From: Clostridia bacterium | GTDB taxonomy: Bacteria; Bacillota_A; Clostridia; Christensenellales; Aristaeellaceae | Assembly (NCBI GenBank): GCA_017530275.1 | Contig: JAFXMP010000196.1 | Coordinates: forward strand, 1 to 15,688 | DNA: 15,688 bases | Reading direction: 5' to 3' | In this document: positions 6,988 to 15,138 of the stretch, in pieces | Layout of the letters: the number at the start of each line of letters is the position of its first letter | Position numbering within the stretch: the first letter of the stretch is position 1 | Made by a program: the position numbers and the translations under genes | Notes under the pieces: generated by a model | Databases searched by the model: none | Seen by the model: the letters and a program-made list of their open reading frames with translations, nothing else | What the model was told of the DNA's origin: nothing

Positions 6988-8532
6988 ATGAAGAAATTGC
7001 TTGCCCTGCTGTTAGCGCTTTCAATGGCGCTGCTGCCCATCCTCTCCCTGGCGGAAGAAACCAAGGCCGCCGCGGTGACTCCACCTGTCCATCGTCAGGA
7101 TTATGACTATTCCGGTGTGGACATCTCCAAGCCCTACACAGTTCTGATGTATCTGGTAGGTGACAAGTTCCCCGGAACGGATGCTGTTGTTGCCGCAATG
7201 AACGAAATCCTGGAAAAGGAATACAACACCACCCTGGAAATCGAATTCCTGTCCTGGTCTGATTACCAGACAAAGTACCCGCTAATTCTGGCTGGCGGCG
7301 AAAAGGTAGACCTGATGTACACCGCTTCCTGGTGCTATCTGTACACGGAAGCCGCCAAGGGTTCCTTCTTCACCTTGGACGAAGACTTCATCAAGACCAA
7401 TATGCCCATGACCTATGCCAACCAGAAAGCTGAATCCTGGGGCCAGACCACCATCAATGGCAACTGCGTGGGCGTTCCTTGTAACATGATGGTGCCCAAC
7501 TATAAATATGTCGGCATCCGTCAGGACCTGGCTGATAAGTATGGCATTGGCCCCCTGTCCTCCTGGGCGGACTATATGAACTACATGCTGACCATCGCTG
7601 AAAAAGAAACGCCGGTCAGCGGTATTTATGCCATGAACGCCGCTTCCGATACCATTGAATTGTGGCGCACCTACTATGAACAGTTTAACATGATGGGCGT
7701 TTACAATGACGACTTCCTGACCATCTATCCCGAAGACGGTACGCTGCCCACAGCAGAAAGCATCAAATACGCCGTCACGACCGAACAGTTCCGCAGCTAT
7801 GCCAAGGATATGAAAACTCTGGCCGACGCGGGCTGCTGGAGCCGCAGCGCCATGAGCAACACAATCTCCAACTATGAAGCTTTTGCAAACCTGACCGGCG
7901 CTTCCCTGGTGTGGAATGGCACTATCTTCAACTACATGCACCAGGCCGAGGCCCAGGGTGTGACCACCAACGCCTACGACCTGAGCCCCGACGCCCATGT
8001 ATTTGCGGAAGAATACAATAACTCCGTCATGGCCGTGGCTGAGAACAGCGATAATCCCGAACGCGCTGCCATGGTGATGGATCTGATCGGCTTTGACTAT
8101 GAACTGAACCTGCTGGCCAACCTGGGCCTGGAAGGTGTGAACTGGGAAGACCGCGGCAACGGGTACTATTTCAGCGATCCCACCCAGGAATCCTATCCTG
8201 CCAACTCTAACGCCATGGGCTGGTGGCTGAAGAAGGATTACAAGGTGGGTGTGTATGCTGATCCGCGCACCGAAGCTTTTGATAACAATTTCAAGACCCG
8301 CCTGGTTTCTAATCCCTGCACCACCTTCGTGTTCGACGAAACACCCGTGAAAGCGGAAATGGCCGCAGTTAACTCTGTGAAGAGCGAATACTTTGGACCC
8401 CTGACTCTGGGTCTGGTGGACGATGTGGATGCCACCATCGCTGAAATGACCAAGAAGCTGGAAGCTTCCGGCCTGCAGGCGATCTACGATGAATTCTACC
8501 GCCAGTACAACGAATGGCTCAAGACCCGCTAA
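6988..8532 (+). CDS. Extracellular sugar-binding protein of the ABC importer (LplA-like, DUF3502)
   Basis: A 514-residue secreted protein. Residues 1-22 form a signal peptide: basic MKK, a long hydrophobic core, and a likely signal peptidase I cut after SLA, before Glu23. No lipobox cysteine is present, which is unusual for a Gram-positive binding protein. The mature part has the family 1 solute-binding layout: TVLMYLVGDKFPGTD near the N-terminus, ILAGGEKVDLMYTASW near 92, and a C-terminal segment FDETPVKAEMAAVNSVKSEY to the end matching DUF3502, found in LplA-type proteins paired with LplB/YtcP permeases. It would capture oligosaccharides outside the cell and deliver them to the two permeases. 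The start is set by AAGGAGG at 6974-6980, 7 nt before the ATG. The gene is closed by a strong terminator. Confidence 0.93.
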   Translation: MKKLLALLLALSMALLPILSLAEETKAAAVTPPVHRQDYDYSGVDISKPYTVLMYLVGDKFPGTDAVVAAMNEILEKEYNTTLEIEFLSWSDYQTKYPLILAGGEKVDLMYTASWCYLYTEAAKGSFFTLDEDFIKTNMPMTYANQKAESWGQTTINGNCVGVPCNMMVPNYKYVGIRQDLADKYGIGPLSSWADYMNYMLTIAEKETPVSGIYAMNAASDTIELWRTYYEQFNMMGVYNDDFLTIYPEDGTLPTAESIKYAVTTEQFRSYAKDMKTLADAGCWSRSAMSNTISNYEAFANLTGASLVWNGTIFNYMHQAEAQGVTTNAYDLSPDAHVFAEEYNNSVMAVAENSDNPERAAMVMDLIGFDYELNLLANLGLEGVNWEDRGNGYYFSDPTQESYPANSNAMGWWLKKDYKVGVYADPRTEAFDNNFKTRLVSNPCTTFVFDETPVKAEMAAVNSVKSEYFGPLTLGLVDDVDATIAEMTKKLEASGLQAIYDEFYRQYNEWLKTR

Positions 8533-8560
8533 TGAGCGGTATCATTCTAACATACGCAAG

Positions 8561-8593
8561 AGGGGGGAGCGGGGAAACCCGTTCCCCCTTTTT
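8561..8593 (+). terminator. Intrinsic terminator after the transporter operon
   Basis: A GC-rich stem of 11-13 pairs (left arm 8561-8573, right arm 8578-8590), including one or two G-U wobbles, closes on a GAAA tetraloop and runs into five Ts at 8589-8593. This is a textbook rho-independent terminator and separates the transporter genes from the downstream block. Confidence 0.92.
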
Positions 8594-8628
8594 GAAAGGA
8601 ACGAATAAAACAGGGAGCGAGTGAAGCC

Positions 8629-9537
8629 ATGACGCAAGACACGATAGAATCTCTTCATCTGGAAAACGATGTTTTATCCATTCGGATCCTGCCAAAGCGC
8701 GGCGGGAAACTCGTTTCCCTATACAGCAAAAAAGAACAATTTGAGCTCTTATATCAACCGCTTCGCGGATATCCGCCGCTTAAGACGGGCCTGCCTTTCT
8801 CGGTGGGTGACGCGTCCGGCTTTGACGATGTTTTTCCTTCTATGGGTGAAACTTACCGGGGACCTTGGACGGATCATCCCCTGACGATGCCGGATCATGG
8901 TGAAATCTGGACTTCAGAAATGTCCGTTGAAAACGCATCCAGTCAAACCATTCAGTTGTTTTCGCAGGGTAACATTCTGCCCTATGTATACAGAAAACGA
9001 ATCGACCTGGAGGGGCGTACCATAAAGCTGCTGATCGCAATACGGAACACAGGAAAAAAGCCGCTTCCTCTGGTTTGGGTCTGCCATTGCCTGATGCGGC
9101 TGGATAAAGATACGTTTTTTCAATTTCCACCGGAGAGCAAGCGGATTCTTTGCCTTCCAGGATGCACCTATCCCCAAAGTACAGCGCTGGAAACAGACAT
9201 CAATCATCCCACTTATGGTTTTCACAATCCGCCGCCGGAAGGCCGCATGATGAAGTTTTACTTCCGCGATCCCGTTTTGAACGGGCTGTGCGTCGCCTGT
9301 TATCCCGCGTCCGGAATGAAAGCGGAGATGCGATTTAACACCGACTGCCTTCCCTGGTTGGGATTCTGGATCACCACTGGCGGTTATCGCGGCGAAAGCA
9401 ACTTTGCGTTCGAGCCGTCATCTGCCTATTATGACACCTGGACAGAGGCGGAAAAGCATGACCGCCTACCTCTGTTAGCGCCAGGAAATGAAGTGTGCAT
9501 CCAACTGAATATATCGCTGATTCCATATAGGCAATAA
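8629..9537 (+). CDS. Aldose 1-epimerase (galactose mutarotase)-like protein
   Basis: A 302-residue cytoplasmic protein with the mutarotase-like beta-supersandwich pattern. The N-terminus has VLSIRILPKRGGKLVSLYSK, the usual opening of this superfamily. Candidate catalytic residues are His90 in MPDHGEIWTSE, the general acid position, and Glu262 in FAFEPSSAYYDTW, the general base position. These enzymes interconvert alpha and beta anomers of free sugars; the exact sugar cannot be read here, and non-catalytic sugar-binding relatives exist. A possible ribosome binding site GGGAG lies at 8613-8617, 11 nt before the ATG. It begins only 35 nt after the terminator with no obvious promoter, so it may depend on read-through. 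It probably prepares sugars released by the nearby glycosidases. Confidence 0.8.
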   Translation: MTQDTIESLHLENDVLSIRILPKRGGKLVSLYSKKEQFELLYQPLRGYPPLKTGLPFSVGDASGFDDVFPSMGETYRGPWTDHPLTMPDHGEIWTSEMSVENASSQTIQLFSQGNILPYVYRKRIDLEGRTIKLLIAIRNTGKKPLPLVWVCHCLMRLDKDTFFQFPPESKRILCLPGCTYPQSTALETDINHPTYGFHNPPPEGRMMKFYFRDPVLNGLCVACYPASGMKAEMRFNTDCLPWLGFWITTGGYRGESNFAFEPSSAYYDTWTEAEKHDRLPLLAPGNEVCIQLNISLIPYRQ

Positions 9538-9573
9538 TATATGACAGCAATTTTTCTATATATATTAGCAACA

Positions 9574-9596
9574 AATCATGATTGAAAACGGATTTC
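9574..9596. promoter_or_regulatory. Candidate operator overlapping the GH35 promoter
   Basis: A perfect 10-bp palindrome AATCATGATT (9574-9583) touches the -35 box, and a second symmetry, GAAA-N5-TTTC (9584-9596), lies between the -35 and -10 boxes. It is not a good CcpA cre match. Position would suit a repressor; the protein is unknown. Confidence 0.35.
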
Positions 9597-9610
9597 TATT
9601 ACTATATAAT
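9582..9610 (+). promoter_or_regulatory. Sigma-A promoter of the GH35-DUF5107 operon
   Basis: TTGAAA (9582-9587) and TATAAT (9605-9610) are separated by exactly 17 nt. Transcription would start near 9617, leaving a leader of about 34 nt, which also rules out translation from the in-frame TTG at 9582. Confidence 0.78.
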
Positions 9611-9634
9611 TTCAATAAAAGATAATCCAGTAAA

Positions 9635-9642
9635 GGATGAGG
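9635..9642 (+). promoter_or_regulatory. Ribosome binding site deciding the GH35 start
   Basis: GGATGAGG lies 8 nt before the ATG at 9651 and just downstream of the predicted transcription start, supporting that ATG over the in-frame TTG at 9582. Confidence 0.75.
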
Positions 9643-9650
9643 TGCACGCC

Positions 9651-11879
9651 ATGCGTTATGAAATGGACTTAAAAGAATACCAGCCTTCTTCCCGCTATTC
9701 GCTGGGTGAGGACTTTTCAGGCTCCTCCGCGAATGGAGATGCAATTTCGTTCAACAACTATTTCATGGAGAAAAACGGCAGGCCGTTCTTCGCCGTTTCC
9801 GGCGAATCTCATTACAGCCGGATGGATGACCGCCGGTGGGAAGATGAGATCATCAAGATGCGCATGGGCGGCATCAATGTTATTTCTACCTATCTTTTCT
9901 GGAACCACATCGAGGAAGAAGAGGGTGTGTTCGATTTTACCGGGCGGCGGGATTTGCGCAAATTCGTTGAGCTGTGCGGGAAGCATGGCCTGTATGTGAT
10001 CCTGCGGGTAGGCCCCTTCGACCATGGCGAAGTGCGCAACGGCGGGCTTCCGGACTGGCTGTACGGCAAGCCCTTTGAGGTACGCACCACGCATCCTGAT
10101 TTTTTGAAGTATGTCCGCCGTCTGTACGCAAAGATCGGGGAGCAGGTGCAGGGCTTGTTTTTCAAAGATAACGGCCCCATCATCGGCGTACAGCTGGACA
10201 ACGAATATATGCACTCCTCCGCCCCCTGGGAAATGACCACCGGCGTATCAGATGAATGGGTGTTCCGGGGCGACGAGGGAGAAAAATATATCCTGGCTTT
10301 GCGTAAAATCGCTTTGGATTGCGGTCTGACCCCCGCGTTCTTTACCGGTACGGCCTGGGGCGGCGCGGCGTATTCGGAGAAGGTGCTGCCCCTGTGGGGC
10401 GGGTATGCCTACCGGCCTTGGATCTTCTACTCCCACAAGGGCGAGCATCCCGCCACGGAGGAATATATTTACCAGGATTACCACCGGGACGGCGTCCAGT
10501 GCACCGATGATTTTGAGCCCGCCTACAAGCCGTCAACGCGCCCCTACGCCTGCTGCGAAATGGGCGGCGGCATGATGTGCTGCTACTATTACCGGTTCGT
10601 TTATCCCTACAAGAGCGTGGACGCGCTGGCCAACATCAAGCTGGGCTCCGGCTGCAATTTCCTGGGATATTACATGTTCCAGGGCGGCACCAACCCCATC
10701 GGCAAAAACGGGACGTATCTGAACGAATCCCAGGTGCCCAAGCTCAGCTACGATTACCAGGCCGCCCTGGGCGAGTTCGGGCAGGTTCGGGAAAGCTACA
10801 GCCGCCTGAAAGCCATTCATTATTTCACCCGCTTCTTTGGGGACCGCGTTGCGCCCATGGAAACCGTGCTGCCGGAGGGGGCTTCCCAGATCAGCCCGGA
10901 GGATTTGAACACCCTGCGCTTCAACCTGCGCACGGACGGGGAAAGCGGCTTCCTGTTCATCAATAATTTCCAGGATCACCGCACCATGCCGGCAAAGGAG
11001 CATGAGCAGGTGGAAATTCGGACGGCAAAGGAAACCTATGCGTTCGATGTTTCCATTGCCTCCGAAGAAAACGCTATCCTGCCCTTCCATTTCGATCTGG
11101 ACGGCATCCTTCTCCACCAGGCCAACGCCCAGCCGGTGCTGCGGACGGAGATCAATGGCCGGGCAATGTACGTGTTCATGATCCCGGACGGCATGGACGG
11201 CGGCGCTTTCCGGTTTGAGGGAAAAGTGGATGTGATCAGCGGCGGACAGATTTTCACCGTTCAGAAGGGTGATATTGCTGTGGATATCCTGCTGCTGACC
11301 CGGGAGGAAGCCAACCGGCTGTTCATCCTCCGGGACGGAAGCCTCATTTTGACCGACGCTGCGCTGCTGGAGGATGAAAAAGGTTCCCTCCGGCTGGAAA
11401 CGGTCAAGGCTGGAAACACGCTATGCTGTTATCCTGCTGACAGATTGCAGGGCAAAGCCCAGCGCATAAACGATCAGGGCCCCTGGGGCGTGTACCAGGC
11501 GAACACCGCAAAAAAAGAAATTGACATCGCCTACGAACCCGCCGCTCCCTGCCGCTGGAAGCTGCATGTTCCCGAAAACACCCTGGACGGCCTCAAGGAC
11601 GCTCGGCTGCAAATCAATTACCGGGGCGACATCGGCATGCTGTTCCTGAACGGTGTGATGATCAGTGACAATTTCTGCAACGGGGACACCTGGGAAGTGG
11701 GGCTTCTGGAGCACAGGGACAAGCTGCCCGGCAGCTTGGTGCTCAAAATCTCCCCCATCCGGGAAGGGGCCAACGTGAATGTGGAATCTGCCATGGCCGC
11801 GCGGAACGAGGAAGTCAAGGCCCTGATCGCAGATTTACAGCAGATTAAAGTCCAGCCTGTATATGAAATCAGTCTGTAA
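9651..11879 (+). CDS. GH35 beta-galactosidase-like glycoside hydrolase
   Basis: A 742-residue protein without a signal peptide, so probably cytoplasmic. The N-terminal barrel shows GRPFFAVSGESHYSRMDDRR, GINVISTYLFWNHIEEEEGV, YVILRVGPFDHGEVRNGGLP and GPIIGVQLDNEYMHS, the ordered signatures of GH35. The acid/base is Glu185 in the NEY motif, with Asp in place of the usual Glu before the Asn. The nucleophile is probably Glu303 in PYACCEMGGGM, in a context unlike classical GH35 enzymes. C-terminal beta-rich domains follow from about 400, including a jelly-roll-like segment WKLHVPENTLDGLKDARLQI near 640. GH35 members usually remove terminal beta-galactose; the divergent active-site surroundings leave substrate uncertain. 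The DUF5107-TPR gene starts 11 nt after the stop, so the two are in one operon. Codon use is markedly more G/C-ending than in the GH39-AraC block. Confidence 0.87.
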   Translation: MRYEMDLKEYQPSSRYSLGEDFSGSSANGDAISFNNYFMEKNGRPFFAVSGESHYSRMDDRRWEDEIIKMRMGGINVISTYLFWNHIEEEEGVFDFTGRRDLRKFVELCGKHGLYVILRVGPFDHGEVRNGGLPDWLYGKPFEVRTTHPDFLKYVRRLYAKIGEQVQGLFFKDNGPIIGVQLDNEYMHSSAPWEMTTGVSDEWVFRGDEGEKYILALRKIALDCGLTPAFFTGTAWGGAAYSEKVLPLWGGYAYRPWIFYSHKGEHPATEEYIYQDYHRDGVQCTDDFEPAYKPSTRPYACCEMGGGMMCCYYYRFVYPYKSVDALANIKLGSGCNFLGYYMFQGGTNPIGKNGTYLNESQVPKLSYDYQAALGEFGQVRESYSRLKAIHYFTRFFGDRVAPMETVLPEGASQISPEDLNTLRFNLRTDGESGFLFINNFQDHRTMPAKEHEQVEIRTAKETYAFDVSIASEENAILPFHFDLDGILLHQANAQPVLRTEINGRAMYVFMIPDGMDGGAFRFEGKVDVISGGQIFTVQKGDIAVDILLLTREEANRLFILRDGSLILTDAALLEDEKGSLRLETVKAGNTLCCYPADRLQGKAQRINDQGPWGVYQANTAKKEIDIAYEPAAPCRWKLHVPENTLDGLKDARLQINYRGDIGMLFLNGVMISDNFCNGDTWEVGLLEHRDKLPGSLVLKISPIREGANVNVESAMAARNEEVKALIADLQQIKVQPVYEISL

Positions 11880-11890
11880 GGAGAACCGCC

Positions 11891-14800
11891 ATGAAGAAAA
11901 CACTGGTGTATGAGCAAATGGTCACTTTCCCCACCTACAAGGCGGGCAGCCTGGAAAAGAATCCGCTGTTCATTGAAAAGCGCGCCTACCAGGGCTCCAC
12001 GGGCAAGGTGTACCCCATGCCCATCTGCGAAAAGATCAGCGAAACCAAGGAGGATGTGGAATATAATGCCGTCATTCTGGAAAACGATTATCTGTACGTG
12101 ATGATCCTGCCGGAATTGGGCGGGCGCATCCAGCGGGCGCTGGACAAAACCAACCACTATGATTTCGTGTACTACAACCGGGTGATCAAGCCCGCCCTGG
12201 TGGGCCTGGCGGGGCCTTGGATCAGCGGCGGTATCGAGTTCAACTGGCCCCAGCATCACCGCCCCTCCACCTTCATGCCGGTGGATTATACCCTCTCCGA
12301 AAACCCGGACGGCTCCGCCACCGTGATCTTGGGCGAAACCGACCGCATCAACGGCACCAAGGGCAATGCCGCTATCACCCTGTATCCCGATAAAGCCTAC
12401 ATCGAAATCAAAGGGCAATTGTTCAACCCTACGGACTATCCCCAGACCTTCCTGTGGTGGGCCAACCCCGCCGTGCACGTGAACGACCACACCTTTTCCG
12501 TGTTCCCGCCGGACGTAAACGCCGTCATGGACCACGGCAAGCGCGCCGTTTCCACCTTCCCGATCGCTACCGGGGAATACTATAAGGCCGATTATTCCGC
12601 GGGGGTGGACATTTCCCGCTACAAGAACATCAAGGTGCCCACCTCCTACATGGCGGCGCACTCCGACTTTGACTTCGTGGGCAACTTCGACGAGGGCCGG
12701 GACGCGGGCCTGCTCCACGTGGCTGATCACCATATCAGCCCCGGCAAGAAGCAATGGACCTGGGGCAATGGTGATTTCGGCAGGATGTGGGATAAAAACC
12801 TCACCGACGAGGACGGCCCCTATATTGAGCTCATGACCGGCGTGTTCTGCGACAACCAGCCGGATTTCACCTGGCTGAAGCCCCACGAGGAAAAGAATTT
12901 CGTCCAGTATTTCATGCCCTACAAAACCGTGGGCCGGGTGAGCAACGCCACCAAGGACGTGATTTTAGGCGTGGATTTCCTGGACGAAAAGGGAAACGTG
13001 ATCGAGCCCGATCCCTTCGATACCGGCAAGGCCGCCAACGAAAAGCTCGAACAGCAAGCCGCGAAAGCCCGGATCAAGGTTTATGCCAGCGGTGAATACA
13101 GGAATGCACAGATCGTCCTGTGGACGGAAGGGCAGGAAATCTACCGTAAGACCGCCGTTCTAAGCCCCCGGGCCGCTTTCGTGGATACGGTGGAGGGCCT
13201 GCGGGATTACCGCGTGGCGGTGTACGACGAAAACGGGAATGCTCTTTGCGAATACACGGAATATGTAAAAGAGAACCGGCCTATCCCAGAGCCAGCAGAA
13301 GCCCTGAAAAAGCCGGAAGAAATCCAATCGCTGGAGGAACTCTACCTGGCCGGTCAACACCTGGAGCAGTACCGCCACGCCACCTTCCTGCCCGCCGATT
13401 ATTACCTGGAGGGCCTGCGCCGAGATCCCACGGACATCCGCTTGAACAACGCCTACGGATTATACCTGCTCAGGAATGCTCAGATCGAAGAAAGCGTGCT
13501 CTATTTCAAAGCAGCCATCAAAAAGCAGACCTGGCGCAATCCGAACCCTTACGCGGGCGAAGCGTATTTCAATCTGGGATTGGTCCTGGAGCTGCTGGAC
13601 AAGCTTCCCGAGGCTTACGACGCTTTCTTCAAAGCCACCTGGAGCGCGGAAACGGCGGGGCCTGCTTTCTTCCATCTGGCCTGCATCAGCGTCAAGCAAG
13701 GTGATTTGAAACAAGCCCTGTCCTTCGCCGATGAAAGCCTGTTGCGGGGTTGGCACGATATGAAAACCCGTTCCCTGAAAGCGTCTATCCTGGCGCGGTT
13801 GGACAAGGACGGGAAAGGATACCAGCGTTTTCTGGAAGAAAGCCTGTCCATAGATCCTTTGTACCTTTCCCTGCTGTGCCGCAATGCGGATCAGGAAGCC
13901 TTTGACCGGGCCACCGGCGGGCGCGTCGAGGAATACCTGAATGTGGCGTATGAGTTCATTTCCTTCGGCTGTTGGCAGGACGCCGCGGACGCGCTGGCCC
14001 GCTGCCCCGCAGAGCATCCCATGAAATACTACGCCAAAGCTTACGCGGAAGGAAAAATGGGTAAAACGAACGAAGCAAAGGCTGACGCGGAAAAGGCCGA
14101 AAGCCTGAGCAGCGACCTGTGCTTCCCAAATCAATTGATCGAAAAGCTGATTCTGGAATACGCCATTTCCCTGCTGCCTGAAGCACCAAAAGCCCACTAT
14201 TACTTGGGCGAACTGCTCTACGACAAGAAGCAGTACGAAGCAGCTATCGGCCACTGGCAAGCTGCTGTCCGGGAGATGCCCGATCTGGCTCCCGCTCACC
14301 GTAACCTGTCCATCGCCTATTACAATCACGGGGACAAGAGCTTGGCTGCCGGGGAAATCGCCGCCGCGTGCAGGCTGGAGCCGGGCAACAGCCGCTTCAT
14401 GCTGGAACAGGAGCAGCTTTTGAAGCGCCTGGAACGGCCTGTCAAAGAGCGGCTTGCCCTCCTGGAAGCCCACAAAGAAATCATTTCCGACCGCTACGCC
14501 CTGATGCTGGCCTATATCTCTTTGTTGAATCAGGATGAACAGTACGAAAAAGCCCTGGATTTGCTGACCCATTACACCTTCCACGTCTGGGAGGGCGGCG
14601 AAGGCAAGGTGGCGGACGAATACAAGGCCGCGCTTTTCGCCCTGGCGGAAAAGGCGCTTTCCGAAAACAAACCCGAGGAAGCCATCAAATACGCGGAAAG
14701 AACGCTCACCTATCCCGTGAACCTGGGCGAAGGCAAGCTGGAAAACGTGCCGGATAACCGGGCGTATTATACCATGGACTGCGCCTATAAAGCCCTGAAC

Positions 14801-15136
14801 GACGAAAACCAGGCAAAAGAATGCTTTGAAAAAGCCGCCCTCGGCTCCCAGACACCGGAAATCGTGCGCTATTACAACGACCAGCCTTCGGATTATATTT
14901 TCTATCAAGGTCTGGCCTATGCCGCCCTGGGCGACATGGAAAAAGCAAAAAAATCCTTCCACCAGCTCATCATTTTCGGCGAGCGCCACATCTTCGACCA
15001 GGTGGGCTATGACTTCTTCGCCGTTTCTATGCCGGAGCTGGAAGTGTTCCAGGATGACATTCAAAAGCGCAGTGACGATTACTGCCGCCGTATGACGGCG
15101 CTGGGGCACAAAGGCCTCAAAGAAATTGAAAGATAG
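11891..15136 (+). CDS. DUF5107 (mutarotase-like) and TPR repeat protein
   Basis: A 1081-residue protein with no signal peptide or membrane segment. The N-terminal 420 or so residues match DUF5107: YLYVMILPELGGRIQRALDK, then GLAGPWISGGIEFNWPQHHR, with a His122-His123 pair, and FLWWANPAVHVNDHTFSVFP. This resembles the galactose mutarotase-like sugar-binding fold. After a short beta-type linker (to about 460) come helical TPR-like repeats to the end, clearest at about 555-620 (AYFNLGLVLELLDKLPEAYD), 766-830 (HYYLGELLYDKKQYEAAIGH) and 1004-1032 (FYQGLAYAALGDMEKAKKSF). The start has AAGGAG 7 nt before the ATG. Proteins of this architecture commonly accompany glycosidase genes, but I know of no established activity. 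It may bind or epimerise sugars and scaffold other proteins. The C-terminus abuts a decayed GH2 fragment and could itself be shortened. Confidence 0.88.
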   Translation: MKKTLVYEQMVTFPTYKAGSLEKNPLFIEKRAYQGSTGKVYPMPICEKISETKEDVEYNAVILENDYLYVMILPELGGRIQRALDKTNHYDFVYYNRVIKPALVGLAGPWISGGIEFNWPQHHRPSTFMPVDYTLSENPDGSATVILGETDRINGTKGNAAITLYPDKAYIEIKGQLFNPTDYPQTFLWWANPAVHVNDHTFSVFPPDVNAVMDHGKRAVSTFPIATGEYYKADYSAGVDISRYKNIKVPTSYMAAHSDFDFVGNFDEGRDAGLLHVADHHISPGKKQWTWGNGDFGRMWDKNLTDEDGPYIELMTGVFCDNQPDFTWLKPHEEKNFVQYFMPYKTVGRVSNATKDVILGVDFLDEKGNVIEPDPFDTGKAANEKLEQQAAKARIKVYASGEYRNAQIVLWTEGQEIYRKTAVLSPRAAFVDTVEGLRDYRVAVYDENGNALCEYTEYVKENRPIPEPAEALKKPEEIQSLEELYLAGQHLEQYRHATFLPADYYLEGLRRDPTDIRLNNAYGLYLLRNAQIEESVLYFKAAIKKQTWRNPNPYAGEAYFNLGLVLELLDKLPEAYDAFFKATWSAETAGPAFFHLACISVKQGDLKQALSFADESLLRGWHDMKTRSLKASILARLDKDGKGYQRFLEESLSIDPLYLSLLCRNADQEAFDRATGGRVEEYLNVAYEFISFGCWQDAADALARCPAEHPMKYYAKAYAEGKMGKTNEAKADAEKAESLSSDLCFPNQLIEKLILEYAISLLPEAPKAHYYLGELLYDKKQYEAAIGHWQAAVREMPDLAPAHRNLSIAYYNHGDKSLAAGEIAAACRLEPGNSRFMLEQEQLLKRLERPVKERLALLEAHKEIISDRYALMLAYISLLNQDEQYEKALDLLTHYTFHVWEGGEGKVADEYKAALFALAEKALSENKPEEAIKYAERTLTYPVNLGEGKLENVPDNRAYYTMDCAYKALNDENQAKECFEKAALGSQTPEIVRYYNDQPSDYIFYQGLAYAALGDMEKAKKSFHQLIIFGERHIFDQVGYDFFAVSMPELEVFQDDIQKRSDDYCRRMTALGHKGLKEIER

Positions 15137-15138
15137 CC

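Noticed and set aside
9584..9597. CcpA catabolite-response element in the GH35 promoter
   Set aside because: The right half does not fit the cre consensus; only a looser GAAA-N5-TTTC symmetry is present.
9582..9650. TTG start extending the GH35 protein by 23 residues
   Set aside because: It is the -35 box of the promoter and lies upstream of the predicted transcript.
11618..12886. Long minus-strand open frame spanning the GH35-DUF5107 boundary
   Set aside because: It crosses two convincing genes in antisense and the translation is repetitive and unrecognisable.
13460..15109. Very long minus-strand open frame opposite the DUF5107-TPR gene
   Set aside because: It lies wholly antisense to a well-supported gene, its translation has no recognisable family and it has no good ribosome binding site; it is a by-product of biased codon use.
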